This document shows, piece by piece, positions 1-14,300 of a DNA stretch of 64,000 nucleotides. Within the stretch, counting starts at the first letter, position 1; every line of letters starts with the position of its first letter. This stretch comes from Holacanthus passer (taxonomy: Eukaryota; Chordata; Actinopteri; Pomacanthidae): the NCBI GenBank assembly GCA_025331565.1, contig JAFREQ010000077.1, forward strand, positions 991,501 through 1,055,500, written 5' to 3'. Position numbers and translations under genes: made by a program. The notes beneath the pieces are model-generated. The model ran no database searches. It had not been told where the DNA came from and worked only from the letters and a program-made list of their open reading frames with translations.

Positions 1-2181
1 CAGCTCTCAGAAGCACAAGGACCAGGAGGATAGAGAGAGGGGAAAAAAGAGACAACAGATCAATGAACAGACTGATACAGACAGACACAATAGATTTCTT
101 CTGTAATCGTGAAACAGTTGCCTGTGGGCTATGGTCCATGAAAGCAAATCCAGATAGGCCAATTGGAAGCGAGATACTTCATTGGTCTAGAGGCTTTAAA
201 GTTGCATCACAAATCCCCTTGCAAAACTGACTTGGTGCCATTACAGCAGCCCAGTGGAAAATTGGCCACATGCAAGTCTTGACAGAGCATATAACAGCAA
301 GGCTAGAAAAAGATATCGCTCGGAGATTGCTGCAGTTTATGAACCATTTTATAACGTAAGAGATAAATGAGTGTAATTAGGCAAATTTGCTACAAACTTG
401 AGGTTAATGTGAAACAATAAACTTATCTGTCGCCCTGTCAGGCAGAGGTCAAGCACAAAGCCACTGCAGCAAGTCAGCGCAGTTAATCCTAAACCTGCAG
501 TCCATTAACTTTCCACTTATTCAAATTACAGCAAACATCATGGAGCACCTGATGTTGCACTTGTGAAGTTTTATTTCACCTTCTTTTTGTTGACACACTG
601 AACACAGCAAAAATATCCAAGTCAACAGGCAAGCATAAATGATATATGAAATGAATGAAATAAAGAAATGTCAAACCAGGTCAATGTTTTTCAGTAGCAG
701 AGTACGGAAAACATTTAAGCTGGCAAATGAAACCAAACACATTTATGCAACAATATACTGTAATAAACTAAAAAAAAAAAAAAAAAATACAGACTACAGA
801 TTTTAGGCAGCAGCAAAGGTTAGAATGAGCAATGATTTGGCAGGTATGAAATGTCAGCATGACATTAAATCAACAGTTATGGAGGCTCAAATGCTTTGCA
901 TTGTAACTGCTTGACAGTGACTCACCCAGCTGGAATTAAGGACAGGAACTATTCGTCTTACAAAAGCAATGACATGCATTTAATAGTATCTACATCCTCG
1001 TATCCTACATGCGCATTCTACCTGATGATTCAAAGCCATGTGTGATTCAGCACGCTCGTCACATGAAGTGAAACCTACAGACACTAACATTTCCATTGTT
1101 ATCTGCCAGGAGTGAAATCGTGGGAAAACGCTTAGACCGCTAACATTAGTCTGGAGACAAGCCATGTAAATCTTCTACTAGTCTTCTACAAGGTTACTGT
1201 TGACATTGTTGCTGACAATATCCTAGTCATGGAGGGTATGAATAGAGGTTTGGTTCGTGGAGTCTGTTAGTTGTTCTCCTGGGTAAAGAGAGGACAAACA
1301 ATTTAGGGATAATCTGCTCCACTCCTCCTCCGTTCTCTATAAATTACTCATTCTACTGATTGGGAAAGTCGGAAGCCAGATGAACTTCAACAGCAGACAG
1401 TCTGCCACACTGACGTCTCATTCACAGGAAACAAAACAGAGCATCTATTGTGTGTGTGGCATGTGTGAATTAAACTTGTACTGTAAGTGTATGCCATTTA
1501 TGAATGGTGACATAGTTTGGAAAAGAGTATCAAGTCTCAAATTTGTTCCAGTATGAATAGATAAATATTTTAGGGTTGTGTTCAGTCTAATACACTTGGA
1601 TGCACTGTCCCTCCCTGAGTCTCTCTCTCCCAGACACAAAAACTCTGTCTCAAACAGACACATCCATCCACAGTCTGAAATGACATGGGTCAGGGGGTGG
1701 AGTGAGGGTAAGATGTTGTTATGTGGGACCTTTCTTTGGCCCAGCCTCATTTCTTGCATATTCCACATTCTGCCTGAGACACTGACTGCAGCTTAAAGAA
1801 GATCTTGCTCCAATGCTGGACTAGCATGTGCAAAATTTACCACGGGGGTGTCAGGAATTTCAATCTTTGCTTCCAAAACAGACTGGCAGCCTGGGGGCCA
1901 AAGTGGGGAGTGAGCAGGATCCCACACAGTTTTTTTTGGGTTGAACACTACACTGGCAGTTATACCATCTTCTACCGCTCCATCTTTTCATTGGGGTACA
2001 TCTCTCTTAGCGTGACATCTTCTGGTATGTAAAGATCCACTGTCCTGGACAAGGATGCCAACAGTCCATAAGCAAATGGTGCTTAATTCTGGGGAATTCC
2101 TGTGCGCCAGTGCTAATAGTGGGAATGCCTGAGAAAAAGTGAACAAGTGCAGCTCCCAAAGCAGGGACGAGGTGCAGGATT
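1..2181. other. egf 5' flanking region
   Basis: No convincing coding exon is visible on either strand; the open frames here are short and lack family features. There is an A-run near 770-787. An ATTGG (inverted CCAAT) motif lies near 1990, about 190 bp before the egf start codon. No clear TATA box precedes the first egf exon. The egf promoter and 5'UTR should lie in the last few hundred bases, but the transcription start cannot be placed from sequence alone. Confidence 0.5.
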
Positions 2182-2308
2182 ATGTTGGCTGCAACGATCA
2201 CAGCAGCGCTGATCTATTTTATGGTGCAAAGCTCTGGCGCCTTGGACCTCGGTACAGCATGTTGGGATGAACGGCTGTCGCGAGCGGGGAGAAACAGCAG
2301 CTGTGTGG
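2182..2308 (+). other. egf: egf exon 1: signal peptide
   Basis: A 42-codon exon that is easy to miss because it is so short. It opens with ATG and a hydrophobic leader (MLAATITAALIYFMV), continues to a Cys about residue 27, and ends NSSCV plus one base before a consensus GTAAGT donor. The phase-1 end joins exon 2 at 5373 to read CV-A-S-Q-PFLIF, aligned with human CVGPAPFLIF. A 3.06-kb intron follows. The alignment with the human N-terminus, the leader and the donor all support the start at 2182. Confidence 0.88.
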
Positions 2309-5300
2309 GTAAGTTTGGTTGACATCTCTCCTGTCAAGACTAACGCTCCCAATTCATGGTATTAAAAGAAGTGATGTTAGAAATACTACACACTACTAGT
2401 TAGTCTGCTGTCCTTGAACCATTGAACACACAACTCTTTTTGTAGATTTATTGTGCTTGGCAAGAAAGTACTTAAGATGACAATCCTAACATAATCAAAA
2501 CAGTATATCTATTTATTTTATCAATCTTCTGTATGCATACTGAGGTATACAGTTGAGTTAATATCAGTATATAAGTTAGTTGGTGTGCCTTTTAATCTTA
2601 ACAAAAGAGTTTTTTCATTCTTACACTCTTAGTTGCCAGATATCCCATTCGGCACAAAACATTCCCCTCTCTTCTCTATATGAATATACACGATAACCAA
2701 CTTATATATTATAAAAAGTACCCACTAGAAAAATGCCCCATGTCACATAACAGCAACAGTATGTGTGGCAAAGTGAACTTGGCTAAGCAGACAATACGAT
2801 GCACTGTAGCAAAGGTACTGTGTCTGTGCTTGAGTGGGTGTATCTCAGGCTGAGCCCAAGTTTTTTGCGGGATGCCACAAGGACATGAGTTGAAGCCTAC
2901 AGATGGTGATCGTTGATATCCAAAAGGTTATCTTCTAGGAATCTAACATGCCAGATTGGCAGAGTTCAGCTTTTTCTCAGCAGGAAAAAACCTAAGTAAA
3001 TTCTCGTCACTATAGTGTGTCCTTCACAGACAGGTCAAAGGTCATGGTCAGCTACAGCACATTACCCTCTGAGTTGGTTTAGTTTCTTTTCCACTTCAGC
3101 AGAGTGGAAACTCAACAATGCAAGTGGTGAAACCTGGAGCCTTACATGAAAGGCAATCTCACAATTAACCAGGAAAAAAACCTGTCAGCCTGAAGCAGGA
3201 CATGCCGTGTCTACAAGAGCACAGATGGCTATCCCAAAAAATAAGGATGGGATAACAGCTTTTTGCTCCTAAGGATAATGTATTTTTTCCCTTTACCAGT
3301 TTAACAGCCCAAATTTCAAAACCAGCATCTGTGAGGGGGTTTGTTAGTGCCCTGGGTAAACTGCACATCTGTGAAGGCACCATCAATGCTAAAAGGTACA
3401 TACAGGTTTTGGAGTAACACATGCTGCAATCCAGAAGACATCTTTTTCAGGCACGACCCTGCTTATACTGCCAAGACAATGCCAAGTCACTTTCTGCATG
3501 TTACAACAACATGACTTCGTAATAAAAGAGTACAGGTATTAGACTGACCTGCCTGTCTCTCACAAAAAATGGTGCATTATGAAGCACAAAATACGACAAT
3601 GGAGACCCTGGACTGTTGAGCAAACTCAAGTCTTATATCAAGCAAGAATGGGAATAAAAATTCACTGTCAAAAACTTCAACAATAATTGTCCTCAGTTCC
3701 AAAACTCTTACTGAATGTTGTTAAAAGAAAAGGTGATGTAACACAGTGGTAAACAAGCCCCTGTCCTTACTATTTTGGAAGATGTTGCAGGCATCAAATT
3801 CAGACTGTATATTTACAAAAAACATCAAGTACCTCAAGTTCATCATTGTACTATATACAAGTGAATATAGGCCAAAAAAGGATTTGCAAATCATTCTAAT
3901 TTTATCCACGTCCAAACTTTTTTGGAATAGCATATCTCATTGAAACTGGGACATGTTGGTTTGAAAGTACCCATTTTCCTAATAACATCCAATGAACTGA
4001 GCTTACTAGGTCAAGAATCATGTTGACCACCATGTGAACTTGTCAATTAATGATTCATCTGGATGCCTCCTAGCAACTCAGCACCAGTGGCCATCTAGGG
4101 GACATACATTTCATTATGTTGTTTGTCTGGTGTTGCTCATTGTTTTCTTCATTCCACTGAGTTAGGAGCAGTATCCATGGCTGCACATGACAGTGTTATT
4201 ACCATGATAGACCACAGCACCTTCTATCAATAGTGATCCAGACAGATTTGTTTTTACCTCTCAGACCAGTTTGTCAAAGTTTAACGAGATCCAGAGCAAA
4301 CTACATTGATGTATTATGATATCTAATTCAGTGCTTCCATCAACAGAGAAGCTGCAATGAATATGCACTCATTCCATTTACAAATCCACTGAAACAGAAA
4401 CCTGAAGTGTAGTGCAGGAGCAATTTGTTGCTAAGGGACAATGTTTTATCCAGAAGCAGCCGAGTCCGCCTTGAACTTCATCCCATTACAGCCATGAATG
4501 GGCTTTTTATCAGACAATTTGACAAACGACAACTGCACCATGACACAAAGAGGGGAAAAGCAGCTATTGAAATGTTAAATGCTGCTATAGTTACTACCTG
4601 TCCCTGTTCATTTAGTTAAACTGAGGGCAAGCATACAGGACAGCAGTCATCACATGTATAAATAACCTGCATCTATTAACTGGTAAACAAATCAAAATAA
4701 AATGAAAATGAATAAATATACTAAAGCAGTCAGTAAATTTAAATAGGGAAATATTACAGATTACATCCTCTGCATTTTACTTATATTTAGAGCTGCAAGT
4801 TCAGATAAATCAGAAACGTATTATTTTTTCAAGCAAAAACACCAAATAATCTCTGGTTTCAGGTTCCAAAATGAGAAAATTTGCTGCTTTTCTTTGTCAT
4901 ATAAGACAATTAATTAAATATCTTTGGCTTTTGGACTGTTGGTTGAACAAAACAGGCAACCTGAAGACATCCTTGTGGTTTCTGAGAAACTGTGAGTACT
5001 AGTTAAATATTTTATACACAAAAAAGATATTGAGAAAATAATAATCATATTAAATCAATAATGAAGATAATTTGAAGTCTTGGCAAATCCTGGTACAAAT
5101 ACACCTGAGATAAGGGTCAATTGCAGCTTGGATCTCATTCACTGCTAACAGTTAGGCAGAAACTTTTAAATTTCTACAAACATTGCATGGATCACTGAAG
5201 CATGCAGAAATGTCACAAACAGTTTTTTATGAATCAAAAATACAAGCCCTAGATTATTTGTGCTAAGCCCACTACATGCAGGTACTATTGAGAAGTTCTA

Positions 5301-8300
5301 TAACACTATTGAACAGCACATACAGGGGTTTTAGGAAGATTAATGAAAGACGTGATGTTGTATTTTGTTAAGCTTCACAGCCCTTCCTGATATTCGGCCA
5401 TGGTAAAGCTATTCATCGAATGGACCTTGATGGGAAGAACCAGAGAAGGCTTGTTTCTGGGGTGGGAAGTTCTATCCTGCTCGACTTTCATTTCAGGGAA
5501 GAGAGAGTTTACTGGGCGGACAGACACTCTGGAGTCATCTACAAAGCATCAGTGAGAGGAGCACAGAGACAGGTGATTATGTAACTACTCAAAGTTACAG
5601 AGAGCACAGAGATCCTTCCTAAGTTTATTTTTCTTAAGACTCAACAATTGCACAAATTTGAATGTTTGTGTTCCAGAAACTGTACTCATCTGACAAGCAT
5701 ATCTCGGGCCTTGCAGTGGACTGGATCTGGAAGTGTGTATATTGGACAAGTGGAGAAAAGGGAAAAATCAAGAGAATGGATATAAATGGGGAAAATGAAA
5801 GGACTCTATTAAGACACTTGACCCAACCAAGTTCTATAAGTGTTGACCCAATTAACAGGTAATCCACTCAGCTTTACACTTAATGTTTGTCATGCAGGTG
5901 CTTCTTTTCTAATGTAGGCGGATTACGTGAGCCGTCAAATGACATTGCCTTAATTAAATGAAAAGATGAGCTAAAGCAGAGCAAATGATTCTTATACAAC
6001 TCCTCACACAGTTGAGATTGCTGGCATTTTGTGTGTTACTACAAATGTTTCATCTCCCTCCATCAAGCACGGCTGACACAGAGATGCAAAATGACAGAGT
6101 GACGCTCACATGCCACCGATCCCTCTGCTCAAAGATTTATTGCATTTTGGTCCAGGAAATTGACAAGTGGATGTGCAAAAGGGAATAATGTCAGGGAAGG
6201 ATTTATATTAATATTTTAGAATATTTCTCCATGATAATAAAATGCCAAGAGAAGGTTTTAAATTACTTTTACTTGTTTTTTCATATATGTCTGTGGGGTT
6301 TCTTAGAATTTAATAAACATTACTAAAATATTACTACGAGGCAAAAAGATTATGAAGCTCCTGATTTGAGGGAGATGTCGGCATTCATATGAAAAAATAT
6401 TTAAACAAGGACATTAGCAGAAGCATCTAACTTAGTTTGCACTATGATGTGACATACAAACACATAAATTGAGGGGATGAATTTAAAGTTCAAACACATA
6501 TTTTGCAGGTTTCTTTTCTGGCTGTCTGGTGGGATGACTCCAAGCATCCAGCGGTCTGATATGACAGGTCAGATGAAAACGACACTGATAAAAATATCTG
6601 AACAACTGACAGCGCTGTCGATTGACCGAGAGGAGAAAAGACTGTTCTGGGTTCAGTTTGGTCTGCAAGGAGAAAGTACCATTGCCTCTTGTGATTACAA
6701 TGGGAATGTCCTGCACATCATAGAGCAGCCACTTTGGTGAGCTTGTTGTTACACTCCAATTACTTATTTATACTTTTATTTTTGTAAGTAACTTCCTAAA
6801 CAAACTAGGATAAAAATACTTGTGTTCTTCTTTGGTCAGGTCTGAGTCATTGGGGATATCAGTTTTTCTGGAGCACTTATACTACACTGATGCTGCATCT
6901 CGGGTTATAAAACAAGTTAACAAACACACTGGTGGAGAGGCATTGAACGTTAATTTAAAATCAATGGCAAAACCCCCAGTTGATATCAAGGTGGTACATC
7001 TCCTCAACCAGCCAATGGCAGATTCCCAATCATCATTTCCAGGTAACAGCTAAACTTACTACTTGTATTTACATTAGTTTTGATACGGCTCAAATGACAA
7101 GGTTTAAGTAATATACCATATTTAACCCTTTCAAACAGGTTGTGACGAAGAGAGTGGAAATTGTGTGAATGTGTGTTCCAGTCTGGCTGAGCGAGGGAAC
7201 TGCCAGTGCAGTGAAGGCTTTGTTCTCAGTAAGCAAGGCACTCATTGTGAAGGTTGGTATCTGTGCCTTTTAATTAATCATTAATTATGAATTAATTTTA
7301 ATTAAGAATTTAAAATTCATAATTGCACAAAATGTTTCTAAGTTCAGTTAGTTTAGAACATAAGAATCGAAGGAAAACAAAATTATTTCATAATATTGAT
7401 TGACTGAACTGCAAAAAGAGATGAGAAGATACCGAAGTTGGCATGAGTCTTACAAATGTGCAGTATATCACCTATCATAAATATATACCACACTAACTAA
7501 CAAGAAGTATAAATAAAGTATGAAAAACATAAATGAGTGCATCTATCAAGATAACATAAGGTTATATCACTATATTTGTCTGTATGTGCCATAGATGTGA
7601 ATGAATGTGCCCTCTGGAACCATGGCTGCTCTCTTGGTTGTGAAAACATCCCAGGATCTTATTTCTGTACCTGCCCTAAAGGATATGCCCTCCTCCCAGA
7701 CAGGAAGACATGTCAAGGTACAGTGAAGACATTTTTGTTGTTTTTATTTATATTCTGTTGTATGCAATTACAATTTCTTAAAAAGCCTTAGCTTTAATTG
7801 TACAATGCTTTTACGACTAGTATGACCAAATTGTGGCGTTAAGAAAATACATTAACAGATGAAGTCACTTAGCAGTAGCTGTTAATTGTGGATTGATATA
7901 ACTATTGACAAACTAATGTCATACTAAAATATATATTTTTACTTTTAGCTTGTAAACTTCGAAAAGACACTTCTGGGTGATGTTAACACCATCATTAAAA
8001 ATGGCTTAAACCCTCGACTGACCGGGCTTGGAATTCGTGTTGCATTCAATATAATACCATGAAGCAGTTGTGTCCTGGAATTTGGACGACTCACAATTCT
8101 GTGTTTCTGAAGCATTTTGGTCCAAGCTGTGCAGAATCATAGTCAAGTGAAAACAAAAAAACACTTTGTTTTGGTCAGCATAACGAATGTAGCTCTGGTT
8201 TCAGATAAGATCCTCTTCTTTTTGTGGTGCTATGAAAGGTGGCATTTGTGCCCCAGACACTACTTTGACCCCACAGAGCCAATAAAAAGGCTGGGTCATA

Positions 8301-11300
8301 TGCCAGACATTCAAGACTAGACGTATGCGAGCTGCCAATTGTGTGTCAGGTTACTCAGGTCAAAACACTTTGTCACTGAAGGTGCAGTAGAGCTGAGACT
8401 GAGGGACTGTGAGAGGTAGATGGAAGCAGTGACATCAAATTAAAATCAGTAAAAGTTTTACAATTTATTTGTTGGATAATTTCAATATATTCCTGATAAT
8501 GTTTAAAAGCATTGTACTAAAATTAAATACTAAAATTGTTTGGACATATTTTGATTGTTTTACTAATCCAGGTATTTCATATAGCTTTTCTACGTCACTC
8601 TCTGTCTGTCTCACTCCTCTCTGCCATAATGCAGCTCTGTTGTCTGCAGGCGGAACAACAGATTCTTTTTTTGAGAACAGATACCTCAGACAATCTAATA
8701 TTTTGGCACAAACATATGCATTGCAGTCATGAGGGAATGTATAGAAATGTCAAACTGGTAAAATCAATATATTTTGCCAAGAATTTGTTGATTTTTTTTT
8801 TTTTTTTTTAATTTATACTTTTTCTTCAGAATTGCTGTCCAACTTGCCGATTTCATCGTGTCTACACAGTGATTAACTTTCTAACATATTAAAACACATT
8901 ATGGACACATCCTAATCTCTTCTCTTCTAATCTCACAGCTATGAGGCCAAGAGAACAGGGAAGGTTCACAGACACAATGAGATTAGATGACGAGGTGACA
9001 TTTGCAATAGGGAACATATCTGGTCAGCAGCTTTGTCTGTCTAAGCTGTTAAGCAGACAACCTTTGCCAAGGTCCAGAAAAAAAACAAACATGCAGCCAA
9101 GCAGCAGGCTAGACAATGGAGGCGACAACAGAGATTACATGGAGGAGGATAAAGCCGGGCTGCTTGTGTCTTCTATTTTTGATTCAATTGAAACAAATGG
9201 AGAAAGAATTTACAAAAAAAAAAAAAAAATTTTTTCACGATTCATCTGTAAATTCATTCATGTTTCTCTTTCATTCTTTTATCATTTTTACATAAAGAAC
9301 TATTTGCTCATAATGTATTCTTCAATTAATGTTTACAATGCAGAATCTAGTTGGTGACAATTTTTACTTTATTAAAAAATAGTATAAAATATCGCAAAAA
9401 GCTTCCTGGTTAGAGCAATAATTTTACCCTCTACCACCAGGGAGGCGTTAACAGTCAGAGGGAGAGCAACAGATCCTGTAACTATTTCACATTAGATTCA
9501 TATCTGTACGTCCTGCCTCTGTATACCTCACCCATATTAACAGGTACAGGAGATGCCACAGTCCTGTGAGCTAACATTACATCACCCTCACAACCGTGTG
9601 GGCTTTGACTGCAATCTCATCACAATTTCACCTGTTTTGATAGGACTGACTTCACAAAGGGATTTTAGAAGGGTCTTAAAAGCTTGTTGTCCGTCCAGTT
9701 CTGTTTGAATTGACTATCTGCTGAGCCCCAAAATAACCTGGAAAATTCTCTGCAACATCCCCTTGATCTTGATCCTTAATGGAAAGTTGTATAATAGGAC
9801 ATTCATTAACTTTCCTTAATCTCTCATCTATTTCTAAGATTTTAACTCACTTAGATTTAATTCATCAGATTTGTACGGTTATTGTTACAGTGGAAACTGA
9901 CGGTGTGTCAAGATATACATTTTCTTTCCAAAATCAGAGATCATACCATGTGAAGGCAATCTCACTAAGTGCGGCCATGGATGTCTGACAACAGACGAGG
10001 GTGCTATCTGTGTGTGTCCCGAGGGATCTTTCCTACAGGAGGGTGGACAATCCTGCACTGGTATGAACTATATTACAGTTTATCAGCCGTCTAAATATTA
10101 CAGAAAGAGAAATGTTTTACACAGCGTCTCAACTCTTTCGGAATCAGGATTTTTTTTATAACCAATGTTATTTATATATCTTGTAAGCAAGAGTCGGATC
10201 AAAATGGTCAAACTGGGGTCAGATGGAGCAAAAGTCTGTCAGAGTAAGACATTATCTATGAAGATTATTATAGGTTTGCCTAAAACATCTGGAATCTTTA
10301 AAATTTTGTCAGCTTAAATTCCATAGTCAATGATTTAAGACTGTGGTACATGCACAGCTCCCTAGTATATAATGCATTTATATGTAAGGCTTCCTTCCCC
10401 TACAACTAAAGCAAATACTGCATACAATAAAGTTGCCTTTCTACTGTATTTAGCCTAACTGAAAACTTGAATAAGATTAAAAACATAGCTTTAGTTCTAC
10501 TGTCCTGTAATAGAGGTAAAATTAGGACAGAGGAAGTGCCCTACATTAACTACTAATTTTGTATTATCAGTAATAAGATATATAAAGTAGGATTATATAA
10601 TATTCTGTGGGGCCTGTTAGAAAACGGGGCCTCTGTGGGAAGAAAAGAAGCTCATCTGTGTGAGTATGTGTAACACAGTTTTTGGCTGTTGCAGGCTGCT
10701 CGTCTGCAGACAGAGGGGGCTGCAGTCAGCTCTGTACTCCTGTCACCCCAGGTAGGTGGCAGTGTGGCTGTCTGCCTGGCTACCAGCTCCACCAAGATGG
10801 CAAGCGCTGCATTGCCCCTGGTGAGTCATACTATGGCAACGCAGTCAGCTGAGGCGGATAAGCCCACACAGATAAACACTCTGCATCCGTCTAATCTTGC
10901 AGTCTATTTTACTGCTAATCTTTCACAAACACATTCTGGAATTTAAATAAAGGTAAAAAAATAACAAGGTAAAATGCAAATTATGAGCTTAGAGGATTCA
11001 CATCTACAACAGAACATCTCATCATAAAATAATGTATCTTTATCCTTCAGGACCACCACCTTATCTACTAGTTGCCAATCTAGTGGATGTACGACAAATT
11101 CATCCTGATGGCAGTGGGGACAAAACTCTTGTGGAGGAGCCCAGAGGAACAATCATAGCTTTGGACTATGACCCTGTGCAGAACACTGTAAGATAAAAAC
11201 CTCTTACATCATTTACTGATGCTTTGTTTTCAGATTTTTCAGTCCAAGCAACAGTAGTAGAATATGAGTATGAACTACAGTAACCTTAGGTCTCAGGAGT

Positions 11301-14300
11301 CCTGTGGTGTAACAGAATTTAGGTAAACCAAACTCAGGTTTTGGTGAAGATGCGTAGTGACACCTAGTGGACAGAGACTGTAATTTGATGGCATGTAGGG
11401 TTCACCAGTACTGACTGAAAAATAGGCTTTTCTATTTTTTTTGATCTATGTAATTTTTAAGGGTTACAATACAGACCACATTCAATGTTTTATTACTTTT
11501 TGTATGCATTTGAAGGTGTACTTTGCCAGTGCAAGCCAGAAGACAATTGAACGGGTTGATTTGAATGGTGGGTCCAGAGAAGTTCTTGTCTCTGATGGTT
11601 TGGACTCTCCAGAAGGACTGGCGATTGACTGGGTCCACCGCAGGATGTACTGGACAGATAAAAGGTGTGTGGCGTTTGAAGAGAGTAAATACTGAGGATT
11701 GTTCATGAAAAGATTGTTTCATTAAGATCTGGTTCTAACTTACTCATGACCATTTGTATACCAGGCTTTTGCTTTTCTATGTTTTATGTGGGATCATATA
11801 TGGTTGATCAAGCCATTGATATATTGGTCACATTAGATTTTATTAATCTGTTTTTGTTGTATTGAACCTCAAAGAAAGCAGGGGGACATTTAACTGACAT
11901 TTTAATAGTCGATTTTTGGAATTGTTTTGTAGCATTTTTAAGTATCTGTAAGATTATCAGACTCAGTACGGTTTTTGTTTTACACTTCTGTATATTTTTC
12001 CCCTCCAGCCAGTCAACTGTAGACTGCAGCAACTTGGCTGGACTGAACAGAGAAACCATTGTAAGCAAAGGGCTGCAAAAACCAAGAGGAATCGCAGTTC
12101 ATCCTTTGGCAAAGTGAGTGTGGCTATATGTGTATGCTAGTTTCAGAAATTCATACAAACTAACTACAGCTCACCTAGAAGAATTAAATCTGACATCAAT
12201 AAACAGCAGTGCATGTGTGTTTCTGACTTTCCAGAACTGTACAACAAGTTGGCCTCATATGAATGAAACCAGACGAAAAAAAAGATATTCAATTGACAGA
12301 ATATCAGCCTGCATATGAGGGTTCCAGGAGTTAGACTTGTATATTTCTATAGAACCATCTTACCATCTAACTTACAACATACTTTTTTTCCATTTTGAGG
12401 AAGTTGTTCTGGACTGATATCGGTGCCCAGCCTGTTGTGGAAAGCGCCTCTTTGGACGGGAAAGACCGTGTTGTCATTGCGAGCACCAACCTTGTGTCAC
12501 CAAGCGGCCTGACCATCGATTTCACCGAGGATCGTCTGTTCTGGTGTGACCAGATGAGGGGCCTGGTGGAGACTGCTGCCCTGGATGGTTCAGATCGACA
12601 GGTCCTGTTAGAGAAGCAAGTAGGTGAGGCTTGTGTGACACATGCACATGCACAAGTGCACTGTAGTGATAAAAAGTGGGATTATAAAGTTGTCTGACAA
12701 AGTTATACTAAGATGAACACAGAACTTAAGATGTCCTAAAGCAGTAATAAAAGAAGAAATTAAAATGTGTGTGCACTTTTACTCATTCTCTCATTCAGTG
12801 ATGTCCCCAGTTAACTGCCCATTTTCTTGAAATATCATTCAAATATGCTGAAATCTAACCAGTGTCCCTGCCTTCACAGAAGTCCCTCTGATAATATGAA
12901 CACAAGATATACAAGTGCTCACCTTGAAACACTTTGTGATCTCCGGCCTTTTTTCCATGTATTCTGATTCATCCAGGTCGACCTTTCGATCTTGCAGTAT
13001 TTGAGGACAGGTTGTGGATATCTGATCGGGAGCACCAGCAGCTGAGGAGCGTGCACAAGCGGACAGGGAAAAAGCTGCAACATATTCATGGCACCTTGGT
13101 CCAGCCAGGATCCATTGTGGTGGTTCATCCCCTTGCTAAACCAGGTACAGAGAGAGAACAGGAAATTATTTTAGAAACCATTTTGTTCAGAAACTATACA
13201 CTGAGGTTTAAAACACTATATGTAGCAACTCTAGCACGAGTTCGTATTTACAAAGCTTAAAAGTATTTACTATGCAGAGACATTGACTAAACCAATTCCT
13301 GCACAGATGGCCAATTTCTAAATTAAGCTGTATGAGACAAAAAGGGGTAAGCCAACAACAAAAAGAAAATCCACCCATCCTAAAAAGTCATAATTGAGCT
13401 TCCATTTGTCATTTTGCATCCTCAGGGGCAGACGTTTGCCTTCACCTGAATGGAGGTTGTGCCCAAGTTTGTGAAAGCAAATTGGGATTCACCCACTGTT
13501 CCTGTCAATCACACTACATCCTATCAACTGATGGAAAAAGTTGCTTGCCTGCTGAAGCTTCGAATGGAACAGCAGGTGATTTATTTTAATCTTAAGGTGC
13601 ATACACTGCTGTACAAACTAAGAAGCAAAACTGCCTAATGATGAATGCCTGTGTTAACTGTATGAATTCATTGTGCAGAATCTGGAGACACTGAATCCAC
13701 TGATTTAACGTCTCTCAAAAACAAAACATTCAACGATGAGAGCACACCGCTGACAACACCTGGGCTGTCAACAGATAAAACGGAGGCTAATTTTGGCAGT
13801 GAGCCAACTCTCTACACAGACAAGATGGTTTCAGGTAACAGTGAACCCTTAAAAGCAAATGATTGGAAGTTCTTCAAATTAAAGAACTTATTCTAACTTA
13901 ATATTATGATTCTACGTCCCCTTCTCCGTCAGACCAGAATGAGTGTTACTCACTTCGGTGTGATGTGAATGCTCAGTGCCTGCTGATCGCTGGCAGCCCA
14001 GCCTGTCTATGTCTCGAAGGTTTTACAGGTGATGGACAGTTGTGTGTGGGTGAGTATTTCTGTTCCCGTACTTTAAATGCTTATGGGATGAAGTAACATA
14101 TCCTGCAGAAAGCTTATAGGATTACATTTGATACAGACACTCTTTCATCCCACTTACTGTAGCAGGGGGGTTTTGGTATAGGTGACAGCACAGGGTGTGG
14201 AGATGCTTTGAGTTTTAGATATAAAAATATTTCACAGAGGCAGAGCTGCTCTGGAAGCAAAGATAATCACAACATTTAAAGGTTTTATATAGGAATTTTT

